Shown piece after piece: positions 42,864 through 58,420 of a stretch of 64,000 bases of DNA; positions within the stretch are counted from its first letter, which is position 1, and the number at the start of each line of letters is the position of its first letter. This DNA comes from Amorphochlora amoebiformis (Eukaryota > Cercozoa > Chlorarachniophyceae), in NCBI GenBank assembly GCA_054601695.1, contig BAAHQB010000030.1, positions 496,001 through 560,000 of the forward strand, written 5' to 3'. The position numbers and the translations under genes were made by a program. The notes beneath the pieces were generated by a model. That model did no database searches and was not told where the DNA came from. It saw only the letters and a program-made list of their open reading frames with translations.

Positions 42864-43088
42864 ATATATCTATCTTATATATTTATATTTGCTCATCCAG
42901 TCCCCTAGTCCAACCCCAACTCTAACCCTAACCCTAACCTAGGCCACTATCAAAAAGAGGATATATTTGAGGCTCCCAGTATGGTAAGATTCCCGTCCTA
43001 ACCCTAACCCTAACCCTAACCCTAACCCTAACTTTAAACAGTAACTTTGACCTAACCCTAACGAACCCAGAGAACTAATTCTAACCTC

Positions 43089-43120
<32 letters not shown>

Positions 43121-43300
43121 ATGGATGTATTTATCATTATGCAAATATACATACAAATACACACAAATACACACACATTCTCGCACACACACACACACAT
43201 GTATATATATATGTATATATATATACATATATATATATATGTATATATGGATCTATTTATCAATATACAAATATACATACACATACACACACATACACGC

Positions 43301-43333
<33 letters not shown>

Positions 43334-43429
43334 CATACATATACACATACATATATATATTTATATAAATGGATGTATTTATCAATATACAAATATTCAT
43401 ACACATATGCACACATACACACACACATA

Positions 43430-43486
<57 letters not shown>

Positions 43487-43545
43487 GGATGTATTTATCA
43501 ATATACAAATATACATACACATACACACACATACACACACACATA

Positions 43546-43587
<42 letters not shown>

Positions 43588-43661
43588 CATATATAAATGG
43601 ATGTATTTATCAATATACAAATATTCATACACATACACACCACACACACATAAACATATAT

Positions 43662-43710
<49 letters not shown>

Positions 43711-44064
43711 AACCCAACCCTAATCTAGCCCCATCCCAATCCCTCTACTAGGCAGCCCCCACCATAACAGACACACCAGTGGGGGAGCGAATGGCCCTAG
43801 GGCTAAGACATGCTGAATAATCTGATCCTAACCCCAACCCTAACAAAGTGTCATAATTATGACATGTTGAATAATCTGATTCTATCCCTGACCCAAACCC
43901 TGAAGACTAATCCTAAGTTGAAAACGACGTATAACCCTAACATTTACTCAAACTCAGGCTCAACTCCGCGCTTGTGTTACTGTTTACGGTATACTGCCTC
44001 TTGGAGAACAGTATGTTCAGGTATATTTATATTTAGATATCTACGTATATAAAGAATATATGTG

Positions 44065-44095
<31 letters not shown>

Positions 44096-44911
44096 ATAGA
44101 TATGTCTATGTATATATATTATATGTATATATCGCTTGTATTACTGTTTATGGTATACTGCCTCTAGAACAGTATGTTAAGGTATATTGTATTTAGATAT
44201 CTACATATATATGTGTATATATGTATATGTATATATAATATAAATACAGCGATATGATACCTAACTCCAATTTTAACCCTAACCCTAAACCCTAACCCCG
44301 TAACCCCAACCCTAACCCTAACCCTAACCCTAAGCCTAACGTAGGATGTCCAGTATAAATCTCCAAATGGCCCAACTAAGGCGATGTTGCTTGTAGGGCC
44401 TAAGGGGACGGGGAAAACGCTATTGTCAAGGGTAGGATTTACGGTTAGGGTTAGGGTTACGGTTAGGTTAGGGTTAGGGTTAGGGTTAGGGTTAGGGTTA
44501 GGGTTAGGGTTAGGGTTAGGGTTAGGGTTAGGTTAGGGTTAGGGTTAGGGTTAGGTTGGTTATGTTGCTTGTAGGGCCTAAGGGGACGGGAAAGACGCTA
44601 TTGTCAAGGGATTTAGGGTTAGAGTTAGGGTTAGGGTTAGGGTTAGGATCAGATTATTCAGCATGTCTTAGTCCGAGGACCTCCACAGTGTGGGTTAGGG
44701 TTAGGGTTAGGGTTACGGTTAGGGTTCGGGTTAGGTTAGGGTTAGGGTTAGGGTTAGGATTAGGGTTAGGTTAGGGTTGGCGATGTTGCTTGTTGGGCCT
44801 AAGGGGATGGGAAACACGCATTGACAAGGGTAGTAGGGTTAGGGTTAGGGTTAGGGTTAGGGTTAGGGTTAGGGTTAGGGTTGTCAGGGTTAAGGATGTT
44901 TGAGGCTGTGA

Positions 44912-44948
<37 letters not shown>

Positions 44949-44952
44949 TATT

Positions 44953-45004
<52 letters not shown>

Positions 45005-45032
45005 ATATACATATGTAATATATATATATATG

Positions 45033-45073
<41 letters not shown>

Positions 45074-45138
45074 GTATACATGAAATGCCATACCGCAATG
45101 ACCTATATATATATGTATATTATAAATGTACATATGTA

Positions 45139-45200
<62 letters not shown>

Positions 45201-45221
45201 AATGTACATATGTAACATACA

Positions 45222-45254
<33 letters not shown>

Positions 45255-45284
45255 CGTATACATGAAATGCCATAGCGCAATGAC

Positions 45285-45348
<64 letters not shown>

Positions 45349-45424
45349 AAGGCAATAGCGGGTCACATAAATGCAATATTCATGGACCTCTCTCTCTCTC
45401 TCTTTATATATATATATATATATA

Positions 45425-45486
<62 letters not shown>

Positions 45487-45621
45487 CAATAGCGGGTCAC
45501 ACAGATGCAATATTCATGGACCTCTCGCCGGCCAACGTCGAAGAGACGTTTAAGAACAAAGGTTATATTATTTTTAATACTATTTAATTTATTATTATTA
45601 TTATTACTATCATGATTACAT

Positions 45622-45720
<99 letters not shown>

Positions 45721-46038
45721 CATTATAAATCGCACGCAAGACCCCCATATGGCCAAAATTCTGTTTTCATATGCCATATGGGTTAAATTCCGTGCGAAGA
45801 GGAAAATAAGGCAGCAATGTGTAATACACCTGTCATATGTACTACTACACGTGTATAAGTCCGCTCGCCTATAGAAACCGTGTGAAAATATATCCATATA
45901 TATACATATATATATATATATATTATATACATATATGTATGTATGTATAAATTTCTACATACATAAAAATATGTAGATGTAGATGTAGATGTTGATACAC
46001 ACACATACAATATATGTATAAATATGTATATATATATA

Positions 46039-46105
<67 letters not shown>

Positions 46106-46200
46106 CGCCCTAAGCTAATCCTAACCCTCAGAGAAAACGGCAGCCTATATCTACATGTGCTTCAAAGTGGCCAAAAAGTATGTGTATACATCATATAATC

Positions 46201-46239
<39 letters not shown>

Positions 46240-46578
46240 GTAGAAATATAGAATGTAAAAATATATCACGGTTACAGTACCACACACACACATATATATA
46301 TATATATAAATATTAATATATATATATATATATATATATATGTGTATATATAGGTTCTCACAACACGGAAAGCCAACTGTGATGTATATAGATGAAGCGG
46401 AACGTGTCTGGAGCATGCCTTTTAAGGATAAGGTTTCCCGCTTTATTATTGTTTTTTTTTTTTTCTCTTCTTCTTTTTTCTATCCGGGTTTGGAACATCA
46501 ATATATGTACATCAAATATAGACATGTATATATATATATATAAACGTATGTTATATATATATATATACATACACACAC

Positions 46579-46615
<37 letters not shown>

Positions 46616-46659
46616 AATGTATGTTATATATATATATATATATACGTATACACACATAC

Positions 46660-46690
<31 letters not shown>

Positions 46691-46736
46691 TATATAGTAT
46701 ATATATATAATATATATATGTAAATACAAATGTATG

Positions 46737-46803
<67 letters not shown>

Positions 46804-46914
46804 TTTGTGTGTTAGGGTTCCGCGGAGACAAAGACCGCATTTTTAAAGTTTTATAGGCCTTGTTTTAAACACATGAGAAAGGTATATATATTTAAATAGG
46901 TATATATATATATA

Positions 46915-46952
<38 letters not shown>

Positions 46953-47073
46953 AATTTATATATACATTAGTATCTGGATGAAGCCAAGAAGTCACTCAAG
47001 CCAGGAAAGTCTACGGGAAGGTATACATACTTATATAAAATATACACTATATATATATATGTATATATCAAAT

Positions 47074-47112
<39 letters not shown>

Positions 47113-47292
47113 CAAGAGGGGCTGAATATACAGAGAGGAAGAGACAGATAGAGTCAGAGAGTAAAGAGTAAATAGAGAGAGAGAGAGAGAGAGAGAGGAT
47201 ATACAAAATGTAGGTAGATAGCGAGGGGGTACATAGGCATATAGATTGATAGTGAGAGACAGGAAAGAGAGAGAGAGAGAGAGAGAGAGGCA

Positions 47293-47326
<34 letters not shown>

Positions 47327-47420
47327 AGAGAGAGAGATAGACAGAGCATAAGAGAGAGAGGGGGAGAAGGAGGGAAGACAGTCGGGGGAGTGAGAGGGAA
47401 AATGAAACAGGGATCTGAAA

Positions 47421-47477
<57 letters not shown>

Positions 47478-47697
47478 CATAAATGAATGTATATTTCTTT
47501 CGATTGTTAGTTGATTAATTTCTATATTTACATTTATTAGAGCTCCAAGAGTACTGATCGTGGGCAACACTAGCGCTCCTAAGCACGAATTCGGAGATAA
47601 AAAAGCGCTTACAGATTTCTTTGGTAAGAGTTCGTTTTTATATCATTGTTGTGATTATTTTAGTAATATTATTGTTGTCAGATTTGTTATTATGTAT

Positions 47698-47732
<35 letters not shown>

Positions 47733-47800
47733 TAAGAAGTTTGACAACAGTAATACTAATATAATAATAATAACAATGATGAACATAATTCTTACCAAAG

Positions 47801-47834
<34 letters not shown>

Positions 47835-47888
47835 GGCAAGAAAGGCGGAAAGATATTTTTCACGCCAATCCCGGATACATCCACACGG

Positions 47889-47920
<32 letters not shown>

Positions 47921-48466
47921 CATGTATATATGTGTATATATATATATATGTATATTATGTATATGTGTATACATATGTATATATATATTATGTATATATA
48001 TATATGTGTATCCTTAAATCCCATTTTCCTACCTTGATTCCAACTTCCAACCCTGACCCTAATCGTCAATCTAACCCTAACCAACACAAAACCTAGCCCT
48101 AGCCCTAGCCCTAATTGCCCTATTTCAAAGTCTAGCCCTGACCCTAACCCTAACCCTACCCCTAATTCTGATGCTAACCCTAACCCTAATGCTAACCCTA
48201 ACACCTTAGGCTTCAAATATGGAAGCACTACATTAATAAGACCACTCTGAACGTCCATGTCCTTGCATTGAACAAAGAGTATGCTGTGAAACCGCCCAAA
48301 CTTTACCCTTTCCCTATCTAAGATCCCAAACCCGGATTCCTGAGTGAAAGAGTTGTCATGACGTTTGTGTGTGTACGTAAGGTTTTCGATGTCGATTTTG
48401 GGACATATTTCGGCAGGTATGTGAGTGTATATACGTATGCATAAGTATATATATGTTGATAATGTA

Positions 48467-48513
<47 letters not shown>

Positions 48514-48604
48514 AAACCGCAACTTACTTTTTACATGTACATTACTTTTAGTACGTACACAAAGTAGTAACATGTATGTAACATTTTATTATATATATAT
48601 ACAC

Positions 48605-48669
<65 letters not shown>

Positions 48670-48740
48670 AGGATATTCTGCGGGGGCAATTAGGGCTGCT
48701 GTCGCAATAACGCTTTCGGAGTCCAAGGTGAGAATAAATA

Positions 48741-48790
<50 letters not shown>

Positions 48791-49082
48791 TAATATATAT
48801 AATATATGTGCATGTAGGCCATGCAAATCCACAAGGTTCTGAGGTCTGGACGCGTCTCCAGCCTTACGACGCAAGACTTCGTTTCTGCCTTATCGAAGGC
48901 AATTTATCCTATGATTATAATATATGTCTATGTCAATGTGATATATACATATATATATATATATATTATATATATATATATATGTAGAAAAATGTATTAA
49001 TGTGGGCTTTGTGCATAGAACATAGGTTGATATGTATACGTATATACATATATATCTATATATAATATACATATATATATAC

Positions 49083-49123
<41 letters not shown>

Positions 49124-49214
49124 ATATATTAAAGGTTTCGTGTGTATATAAGGAGGAATATAAGATCTTCATCGACTTCGCAAACTCTGTCAATGGTGTG
49201 TATGTGTATGTACA

Positions 49215-49276
<62 letters not shown>

Positions 49277-49698
49277 GTTCGTGTGTGTGTGTGTGTGTGT
49301 ATGTCTTGCATGTATGTTATTATATGTCTTGCATGTATGTTACTATTAAATAGATGTAACACATATTTTCATACATCTGAACACACATTATATTATATTA
49401 TATATATATATATATATATATTTGTAAGTATGTGTGTTTGTGTACAGGTGTATGAAAAGATGTATCACGTCGATTTAATAATGTATGGTATTATTCAATC
49501 GATATAATATGTATAATTTCATTCTGCACACACACACACACACACATGTGTATATAGTACATATATACATATATCATATATATATATATATATATATATA
49601 TCCAAGGCGAGAAGAAAAGACGTGAGATCAAGGCAAATCCTGAAGCGGCAGCCGAAAAAATAGAAGGAAAAGGGAAAGGGAAGGGAAAAGGAAGGTAA
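26821..49698 (+). CDS. DRC11: nexin-dynein regulatory complex subunit DRC11/IQCA1, IQ and AAA+ domains (45 exons)
   Basis: Exon starts-ends: 26821-26880, 27106-27144, 27502-27564, 27874-27930, 29118-29167, 29772-29814, 31094-31150, 31644-31694, 32325-32375, 32877-32914, 33253-33310, 33762-33817, 34178-34247, 35006-35078, 35295-35346, 35972-36036, 36474-36549, 36728-36809, 37703-37777, 38267-38323, 38605-38663, 39117-39178, 39368-39440, 39722-39762, 40033-40170, 41179-41228, 41334-41387, 42136-42171, 42653-42707, 42943-42983, 43959-44021, 44345-44431, 45486-45561, 46132-46177, 46354-46432, 46816-46881, 46971-47020, 47541-47623, 47836-47887, 48210-48278, 48382-48416, 48672-48727, 48818-48898, 49135-49195, 49607-49698 (TAA). 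About 925 residues, phase-coherent throughout. Signature [21 protein letters not shown] motif near residue 177 ([13 protein letters not shown]); Lys-rich insert; Walker A GPKGTGKT at 633-640; Walker B VMYIDEAE at 694-701; basic Gly/Lys tail. The family sits in axonemal nexin links. Exon 20 is the weakest; intron 43 uses a GC donor. Confidence 0.96.
28145..29117 (+). repeat. interstitial telomere-like array with a 14-nt CCCTAACCTTCTAA unit
   Basis: The array fills the 3' two thirds of DRC11 intron 4. From 28500 it is a regular 14-nt unit alternating CCCTAA with CCTTCTAA; the left part (28145-28500) is more degenerate. It runs directly into the acceptor of exon 5: the last unit supplies CCTTAG. 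C-strand is on the sense strand. It is the longest telomere-like array in the window. Confidence 0.95.
29820..29990 (+). repeat. CCCTAA array in DRC11 intron 6
   Basis: Units of CCCTAA with ACCCTAAC variants begin a few bases after the donor of exon 6 (29772-29814) and lead toward the reversed dispersed element at about 30053-30144. Confidence 0.9.
30000..30144 (-). repeat. dispersed element, copy 3 (long form)
   Basis: Reverse orientation, next to CCCTAA units. The core is 30053-30144. The extra 3' part (30000-30052) matches the GTTGTGGTGGTGTGTTGTGG extension also found at 33955-34005 and 60820-60870, so the full element is at least 140 nt. DRC11 intron 6. Confidence 0.9.
32401..32499 (+). 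repeat. dispersed element, copy 4
   Basis: GATCAGATTATTCAGCATA, TTAGTCCGAGGACCGTTGAC, GCTGTTTGGGATCACAG. Starts 25 nt after the donor of DRC11 exon 9; followed by TTAGGG. Confidence 0.9.
32500..32605 (+). repeat. TTAGGG array in DRC11 intron 9
   Basis: Degenerate TTAGGG/TTAGGTTGGG units on the sense strand following directly on a dispersed element that starts 25 nt after the donor. Confidence 0.85.
33818..34177 (+). repeat. DRC11 intron 12: G-strand telomeric repeats at the 5' end, C-strand at the 3' end
   Basis: The 360-nt intron opens with GTGAGGGTTAAGA, then a TTAGGG unit, a dispersed element and a TTAGGG array (34035-34090). It closes with (GCTAAC)n units CTTAACGCTAACGCTAACAC before TAG. 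The two ends are therefore inverted and could pair in the transcript. Confidence 0.85.
33863..34010 (+). repeat. dispersed element, copy 5 (long form)
   Basis: Core 33863-33955 plus the TGTTGTGGTGGTGTGTTGTG extension. A TTAGGG unit precedes it. DRC11 intron 12. Confidence 0.9.
34206..34632 (+). repeat. triplicated 3' edge of DRC11 exon 13 with its donor
   Basis: The last 37 bases of exon 13 plus the donor (GCATTGACAACGGCACTAGT, ATTGGTATGTATG) recur at about 34430-34472 and 34590-34632 with a few substitutions and one shifted G. (TA)n separates the copies. Each extra copy keeps an intact GGTATGTA donor but has no acceptor. Confidence 0.93.
38335..38420 (+). repeat. (CCCTGA)n variant telomere-like array
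   Basis: About ten units of CCCTGA, a one-base variant of CCCTAA, in DRC11 intron 20. A further run follows the dispersed element at 38521-38555. The substitution is uniform across the array, which suggests local spreading of the variant unit. Confidence 0.88.
38440..38521 (-). repeat. dispersed element, copy 6
   Basis: Reverse orientation between two (CCCTGA)n runs: AACAGCACTATAGCCCCAC, GGTCCTCGGACTA, CATGCTGAATAATCTGA. DRC11 intron 20. Confidence 0.9.
39179..39367 (+). repeat. DRC11 intron 22 with inverted telomere-like ends
   Basis: The donor itself is made by a telomeric unit: the intron begins GTTAGGGCTAGGGTTAGG. Its 3' half has CCTAACCCCCC and ends CTCTAATACTAG. Only 189 nt, with no (TA)n. 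G-strand at the donor and C-strand toward the acceptor repeats the layout of intron 12. Confidence 0.85.
40595..40845. repeat. polypyrimidine C/T tract with a CTCTTTCTCTCG minisatellite
   Basis: In DRC11 intron 25 the plus strand is almost purely C and T from 40595 to 40680 (CCCCTCTCC-like units) and again from 40715. Between 40765 and 40820 a 12-nt unit CTCTTTCTCTCG repeats about four times. It lies on the sense strand but some 330 nt before the next acceptor. Confidence 0.85.
42201..42246 (-). repeat. dispersed element, copy 7 (5' part only)
   Basis: Reverse copy holding only the GATCAG...TTGACTCCTC half, inside CCCTAA repeats of DRC11 intron 28. Confidence 0.85.
42551..42602 (-). repeat. 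dispersed element, copy 8 (5' part only)
   Basis: Reverse partial copy, 4-base gap in the GACCATTGAC block, CCCTAA on both sides. DRC11 intron 28. Confidence 0.85.
42910..43085 (+). repeat. CCCTAA arrays on both sides of DRC11 exon 30
   Basis: CCCTAA units lead into the acceptor CCTAACCTAG of exon 42943-42983, and a second run (42995-43085) follows its donor. Confidence 0.9.
43110..43680 (+). repeat. minisatellite, about five copies of a ~120-bp unit
   Basis: A unit with ATGGATGTATTTATCAATAT, ACAAATATACATACACATAC and CA-rich sequence starts near 43123, 43248, 43370, 43486 and 43597, separated by (TA)n. It fills part of DRC11 intron 30. Unit spacing varies with the TA tract. Confidence 0.88.
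43778..43884 (-). repeat. dispersed element, copies 9a and 9b
   Basis: Two reversed partial copies, 43778-43830 and 43853-43884, both ending in TGAATAATCTGAT next to CCCTAAC units. DRC11 intron 30. The block GGTCC is changed to GGCCC in 9a. Confidence 0.85.
43966..44205 (+). repeat. duplicated 3' half of DRC11 exon 31 with its donor
   Basis: The block CTTGTGTTACTGTTTACGGT through the donor and a following TTTAGATATCTAC recurs at about 44135-44205. The second copy lost 3 nt in the CTTGGAGAA stretch and changed CAG at the donor to AAG. Confidence 0.93.
44270..44344 (+). repeat. CCCTAA array before the Walker A exon
   Basis: Units of CCCTAA on the sense strand end in CCTAACGTAG, the acceptor of DRC11 exon 32. 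Confidence 0.92.
44374..44830 (+). repeat. triplicated Walker A segment of DRC11
   Basis: The 3' half of exon 32, encoding [16 protein letters not shown], recurs at about 44560-44608 (GGAAAGACG in the P loop, protein still GPKGTGKT) and at about 44783-44826 (frame broken, ATGGGAAACACG). The copies are separated by (TTAGGG)n and lack an evident acceptor of their own. Confidence 0.93.
44432..44890 (+). repeat. TTAGGG array with two degraded copies of the Walker A exon
   Basis: The start of DRC11 intron 32 is long perfect (TTAGGG)n broken by two copies of the 3' half of exon 32 (about 44556-44612 and 44780-44830) and one partial dispersed element (44648-44696). The array switches from C-strand before exon 32 to G-strand after it. 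Confidence 0.95.
44648..44696 (+). repeat. dispersed element, copy 10 (partial)
   Basis: Forward copy inside pure (TTAGGG)n in DRC11 intron 32; it stops after CACAGTGTGGG, where TTAGGG resumes. Confidence 0.9.
45073..45290 (+). repeat. two copies of a 35-bp intronic block
   Basis: ACGTATACATGAAATGCCAT followed by CGCAATGACCT occurs at 45072-45103 and 45253-45286, about 180 bp apart and separated by (TA)n, in DRC11 intron 32. It matches no exon in the window. Confidence 0.8.
45352..45530 (+). repeat. duplicated 5' edge of DRC11 exon 33
   Basis: GGCAATAGCGGGTCACATAA and ATGCAATATTCATGGACCTC at 45350-45392 repeat the acceptor and first 42 bases of exon 33 (45486-45527). The upstream copy breaks into (CT)n. 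Its own acceptor is AAG instead of TAG. Confidence 0.92.
45724..45802. other. intronic hairpin in DRC11 intron 33
   Basis: In an island of complex sequence between (TA)n tracts, CCCATATGGC (45744-45753) pairs perfectly with GCCATATGGG (45773-45782). AAAA/TTTT inside and TCGCACG (45730-45736) with CGTGCGA (45791-45797) outside extend the fold. The compensating arms suggest a structured RNA or a small inverted-repeat element; no known family was recognised. Confidence 0.6.
48045..48209 (+). repeat. CCCTAA array in DRC11 intron 39
   Basis: Degenerate CCCTAA/CCCTAG units on the sense strand run up to the acceptor ACACCTTAG of exon 40. Confidence 0.9.
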
Positions 49699-49986
49699 TA
49701 AACGTTGGTTTAATAAATCCTACCTTAGCCTTTCCTGCCGTATACATACATACAAATTTCTGGATATTGCTCTGGAAATGTGTATACTCTATATAATATA
49801 TTATATCTGTATATGTATATGTACAATATATATATATATATATATATATTGTTATATATATATATATGTATATATATAAAAATAATGTGTATATATACCT
49901 AAACATATAATATATATATATATATATATGTTTGTACATGCTATTTTTATTGTTTTCATTGTAATGAATTGTTTTGTACATATGGC

Positions 49987-50037
<51 letters not shown>

Positions 50038-50083
50038 ATATTATATATTAATATTTATATATTTATATATATATTTATTTATT

Positions 50084-50124
<41 letters not shown>

Positions 50125-50369
50125 ACATATTTATGTTTTCATGTGTGCACATATTCCAAAAGCTTGATAAATTTCGGGCACATTCTCCAGGTTTTCTGGA
50201 TTTTAACATAAATGTTATCCAGGAATAAAAACAACCGGAGACGGTGACCCCGGTCTGCCAATGATGGACCATATGGATTCTTGTCGCACAGCTAGCTCTT
50301 GTAACGAATATTCAAGTTTGAATTCTTAATTAAACGCTAGATCATATAAACCATGCGTACGCATATGCG

Positions 50370-50407
<38 letters not shown>

Positions 50408-51317
50408 TATATATATATAGTAAATATTTATTTATATATTATCTAGATTATAATATATATATATATATATATATCTAGTATATGTATGTGTATATATATG
50501 CTAGATATGTATGATATATAATATTCGATATATATATATATATATTATATATATGTATATATATGTGTATATATATATATATATATATAGTATATATATA
50601 TATTATATATATATATATATGTATATATCTACTAGATCTAGTATATATATCAAGTATACTAGATCTAGTAGATATTTACACGAGATACACCGATCTACGT
50701 ACTAGATCTAGTGGATACAGATATTTAGAGTATTCTAGTATTTGCTCAATTGAGTTAAGATTAAACTAGCCTATATTTATAGATTCATTATCGTAATTAA
50801 TTGCAACTCAATATTAATTATCGCTAGATTAGCTAGATACAACATACTACTCCAGGGACTACTAGGACTAGTGTCTAGAGTGTATATAGTAGGGTAGGTT
50901 TCGACATCCTATACTACTAGTACTAGTCTAGTAGTCTATCTTTGTAGTAGACATCTACTATCTAGAGATTCTAGACTATATCTATGGTATATCACTAGTA
51001 TCAAGTATATCTAGTACATCTTACTAGTCTCTAGTCTAGTTAGTGCACATGTATATGTATACATTAGAAACACTACCTACTAGCTATCTAGCCGAATGAT
51101 GATAGGGGTAATTATTTGTACTCCGGGTACTACTACTAGTAGTAACCGTAACACATGAGGAGATACTAGAGATAAACACTAGAAACAAACAAAAATAGAT
51201 TCTATGTATATGTATGGCTGAAAAGAAATATTGCAATATTGAAAATAATTTGTAGTCAGTTAAAATATGTGAAAACTTCTGCTGATGTACTTCCAACTTC
51301 ATCAGTTCATGGCGATG
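49699..51317. other. convergent spacer between DRC11 and V-ATPase c
   Basis: After the DRC11 stop come (TA)n tracts to about 50150, a short complex block at 50150-50370 that may be 3' UTR, more (TA)n to about 50630, and then CTAG-dense sequence from about 50455 to 51095. 51100-51317 is complex sequence and likely contains the V-ATPase c 3' UTR. No gene was found. Confidence 0.6.
50455..51095. repeat. CTAG/TCTAGA-rich tract
   Basis: CTAG words are spread over 640 bp, densest at 50620-51080. Spacer between DRC11 and V-ATPase c. Confidence 0.88.
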
Positions 51318-51982
51318 CTAGTTGCTCTGGCACTCACTCGAAGATTGCGAAAGAATTAGGGCCACAATTAGACCGTAGAGGCCCAAAGCTTCCGCAAAAA
51401 TAAGTATAAGGATAAGACCCACGAATAATTCCGGATTCTGTCCCACACAGCGAACCCCAGTGTCCCCAACAATGCCTATCGCAAGGCCAGCCGCTAGCCC
51501 GCTCAATCCACAACAGAGCCCTGCGGTGAGGTGAGCATATCCATTGTAGTACGAGTAATCCTTGTTGACAACTGGAAATTTAAAAAAAATAAAGGTTGGT
51601 CAGGTTGTCGTTCAATAAAAAGAAGGAACACACACCGTTCTGAGAGATGATGACAGCAACAATCAGTCCATAGATTCCCAACACGCCCGCCATAACGACA
51701 GGGATGATGTTCTTCATGACCAACTCAGGTTTTAGAGTACCGAGGGATGCGATACCAACTCCGCTTTTAGCCGTTCCATATGCCGCGCCCAGATCTAGGT
51801 AAGGTGTAAGTGAGTTTACATATCAACTTGCCATATTTGTTCTAAAACCCCAATAGGATACTGTTCAAAAACAACCCTCTTCCACGAGAATCACTTGCAA
51901 ATATCATGGCGGCAGCGACCCCCCCAAACCCGAAGAACGACGCTGTTTTGGAGCATTCGAAAGCGAGGAGCACAGGAAGCAT
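51318..51982 (-). CDS. ATP6V0C: V-ATPase V0 proteolipid subunit c (3 exons)
   Basis: Exons 51895-51982, 51636-51794 and 51318-51571 join in phase to 166 residues, within the usual 155-166. ATG at 51982 is the first after an in-frame stop. Four hydrophobic helices are seen; the protein contains [50 protein letters not shown] and the conserved proton-binding glutamate in helix 4 ([11 protein letters not shown], residue 143). In the membrane c-ring it carries protons during ATP-driven acidification of vacuoles and endosomes. Introns are 100 and 64 nt and free of (TA)n, unlike the other genes here. It starts 148 bp from the divergent AMPK gene. Identification is not in doubt. Confidence 0.98.
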
Positions 51983-52130
51983 GATTGTGTGCGCCACTGG
52001 AGATCCGTCGGAGATTCCGACCAGAGATCATCGGGCACCAACGGATTCCAGGAAAGTTAACTTTTCGGCTTCATATCACTAGAGGGTAACGAGGTCTCGC
52101 GTGGCTGCGTGGGCAGACAAAGAGTCTTCC
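51983..52130. promoter_or_regulatory. 148-bp divergent promoter of V-ATPase c and AMPK alpha
   Basis: Start codons at 51982 (minus) and 52131 (plus) leave 148 bp for both promoters and both 5' UTRs. The spacer has mixed composition with no microsatellite. The pairing may couple expression, but the sequence alone cannot show this. Confidence 0.6.
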
Positions 52131-57489
<5,359 letters not shown>

Positions 57490-58324
57490 CAATTCACTTA
57501 AAATCCACTACCGAAATCTCAATCCATACTCATTAACGGTCATCATCAAACAACTTGTCATCCCATCCATCCTCCCCTCGCAGAAGTGTCCGAAGGCTTT
57601 TCTGCCCCTAATTGTTATCTCCGTCGTCAAAATCAAAATTTTTAAGCAACACATAGGTCTCTCAATTCTCTCGCTGCTCGTTCTCAGAGTCTTCAGGGGA
57701 AAATGGTGTTCTCTCTATGCATTGACCATATGCATGATGAGGGCATCATTTTCGCTAATCTTCATCAATTGGTTGGTTTCCCCTAATCTAGTGGATAAAC
57801 ACGGACGACTTTTGGAAGAAGGCAGCGAATTACGAGATTACAATGGCTGGCTGTTTGCCTATGTACATAGCTGTAGGTACACGTCCGCTGACTGCTGCTC
57901 GATGTAAAATTTGAGACTAGCTCTGAACTTTAGCTCCAATTGTTTCCCGTAATACTATATTTATTTATACTCCAGCCTCGTACTAGTATCTTGAGTATAT
58001 ACATATGTATCTATAAGCTCTATATATATACACTAGATATATATACTGTATACACACACACACTTATGTATATATATATGTGTATATGTATATGTGTGTA
58101 TGTATTCAAGTTCAAAAACTCTAGAACTTTCTTAAATTCATCTACTTAATCTAAGTTTATACTTAGCAATACACTAGATACACTACACACTGGTCCATTA
58201 TCTCAGATCGTGACTTACTCTGTACTGCTCACCGCACGTAGGCAGTAGGTATCAACTTTTGTATGCCATCATACTAGAGATACTGAATAATATATACTCC
58301 AGATAATAGTTCCCACATCATGGG

Positions 58325-58420
58325 TTAGGCTAGTTACGATTAGAGTTACTGTTAGGGTTAAGTATGGGTTAGGGTTTGGTTAGGGTTAGGGTTAGGTTAG
58401 GGTTAGGGTTAGTATATTCG
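58325..58420 (+). repeat. TTAGGG array in the AMPK/TKL kinase spacer
   Basis: Roughly twelve TTAGGG-like units on the plus strand, with a further short run at 58552-58576. This is the clearest such array outside an intron in the window. Confidence 0.88.

Noticed and set aside
43110-43680. CRISPR-like array
   Set aside because: The spacers are microsatellite, the repeat is long and variable, and the genome is eukaryotic.
48899-48915. U12-type (ATATCC-like) donor after SALSKAIYP in DRC11
   Set aside because: Using it would add residues absent from the family spacing; a GC donor at 48899 gives the exact spacing.
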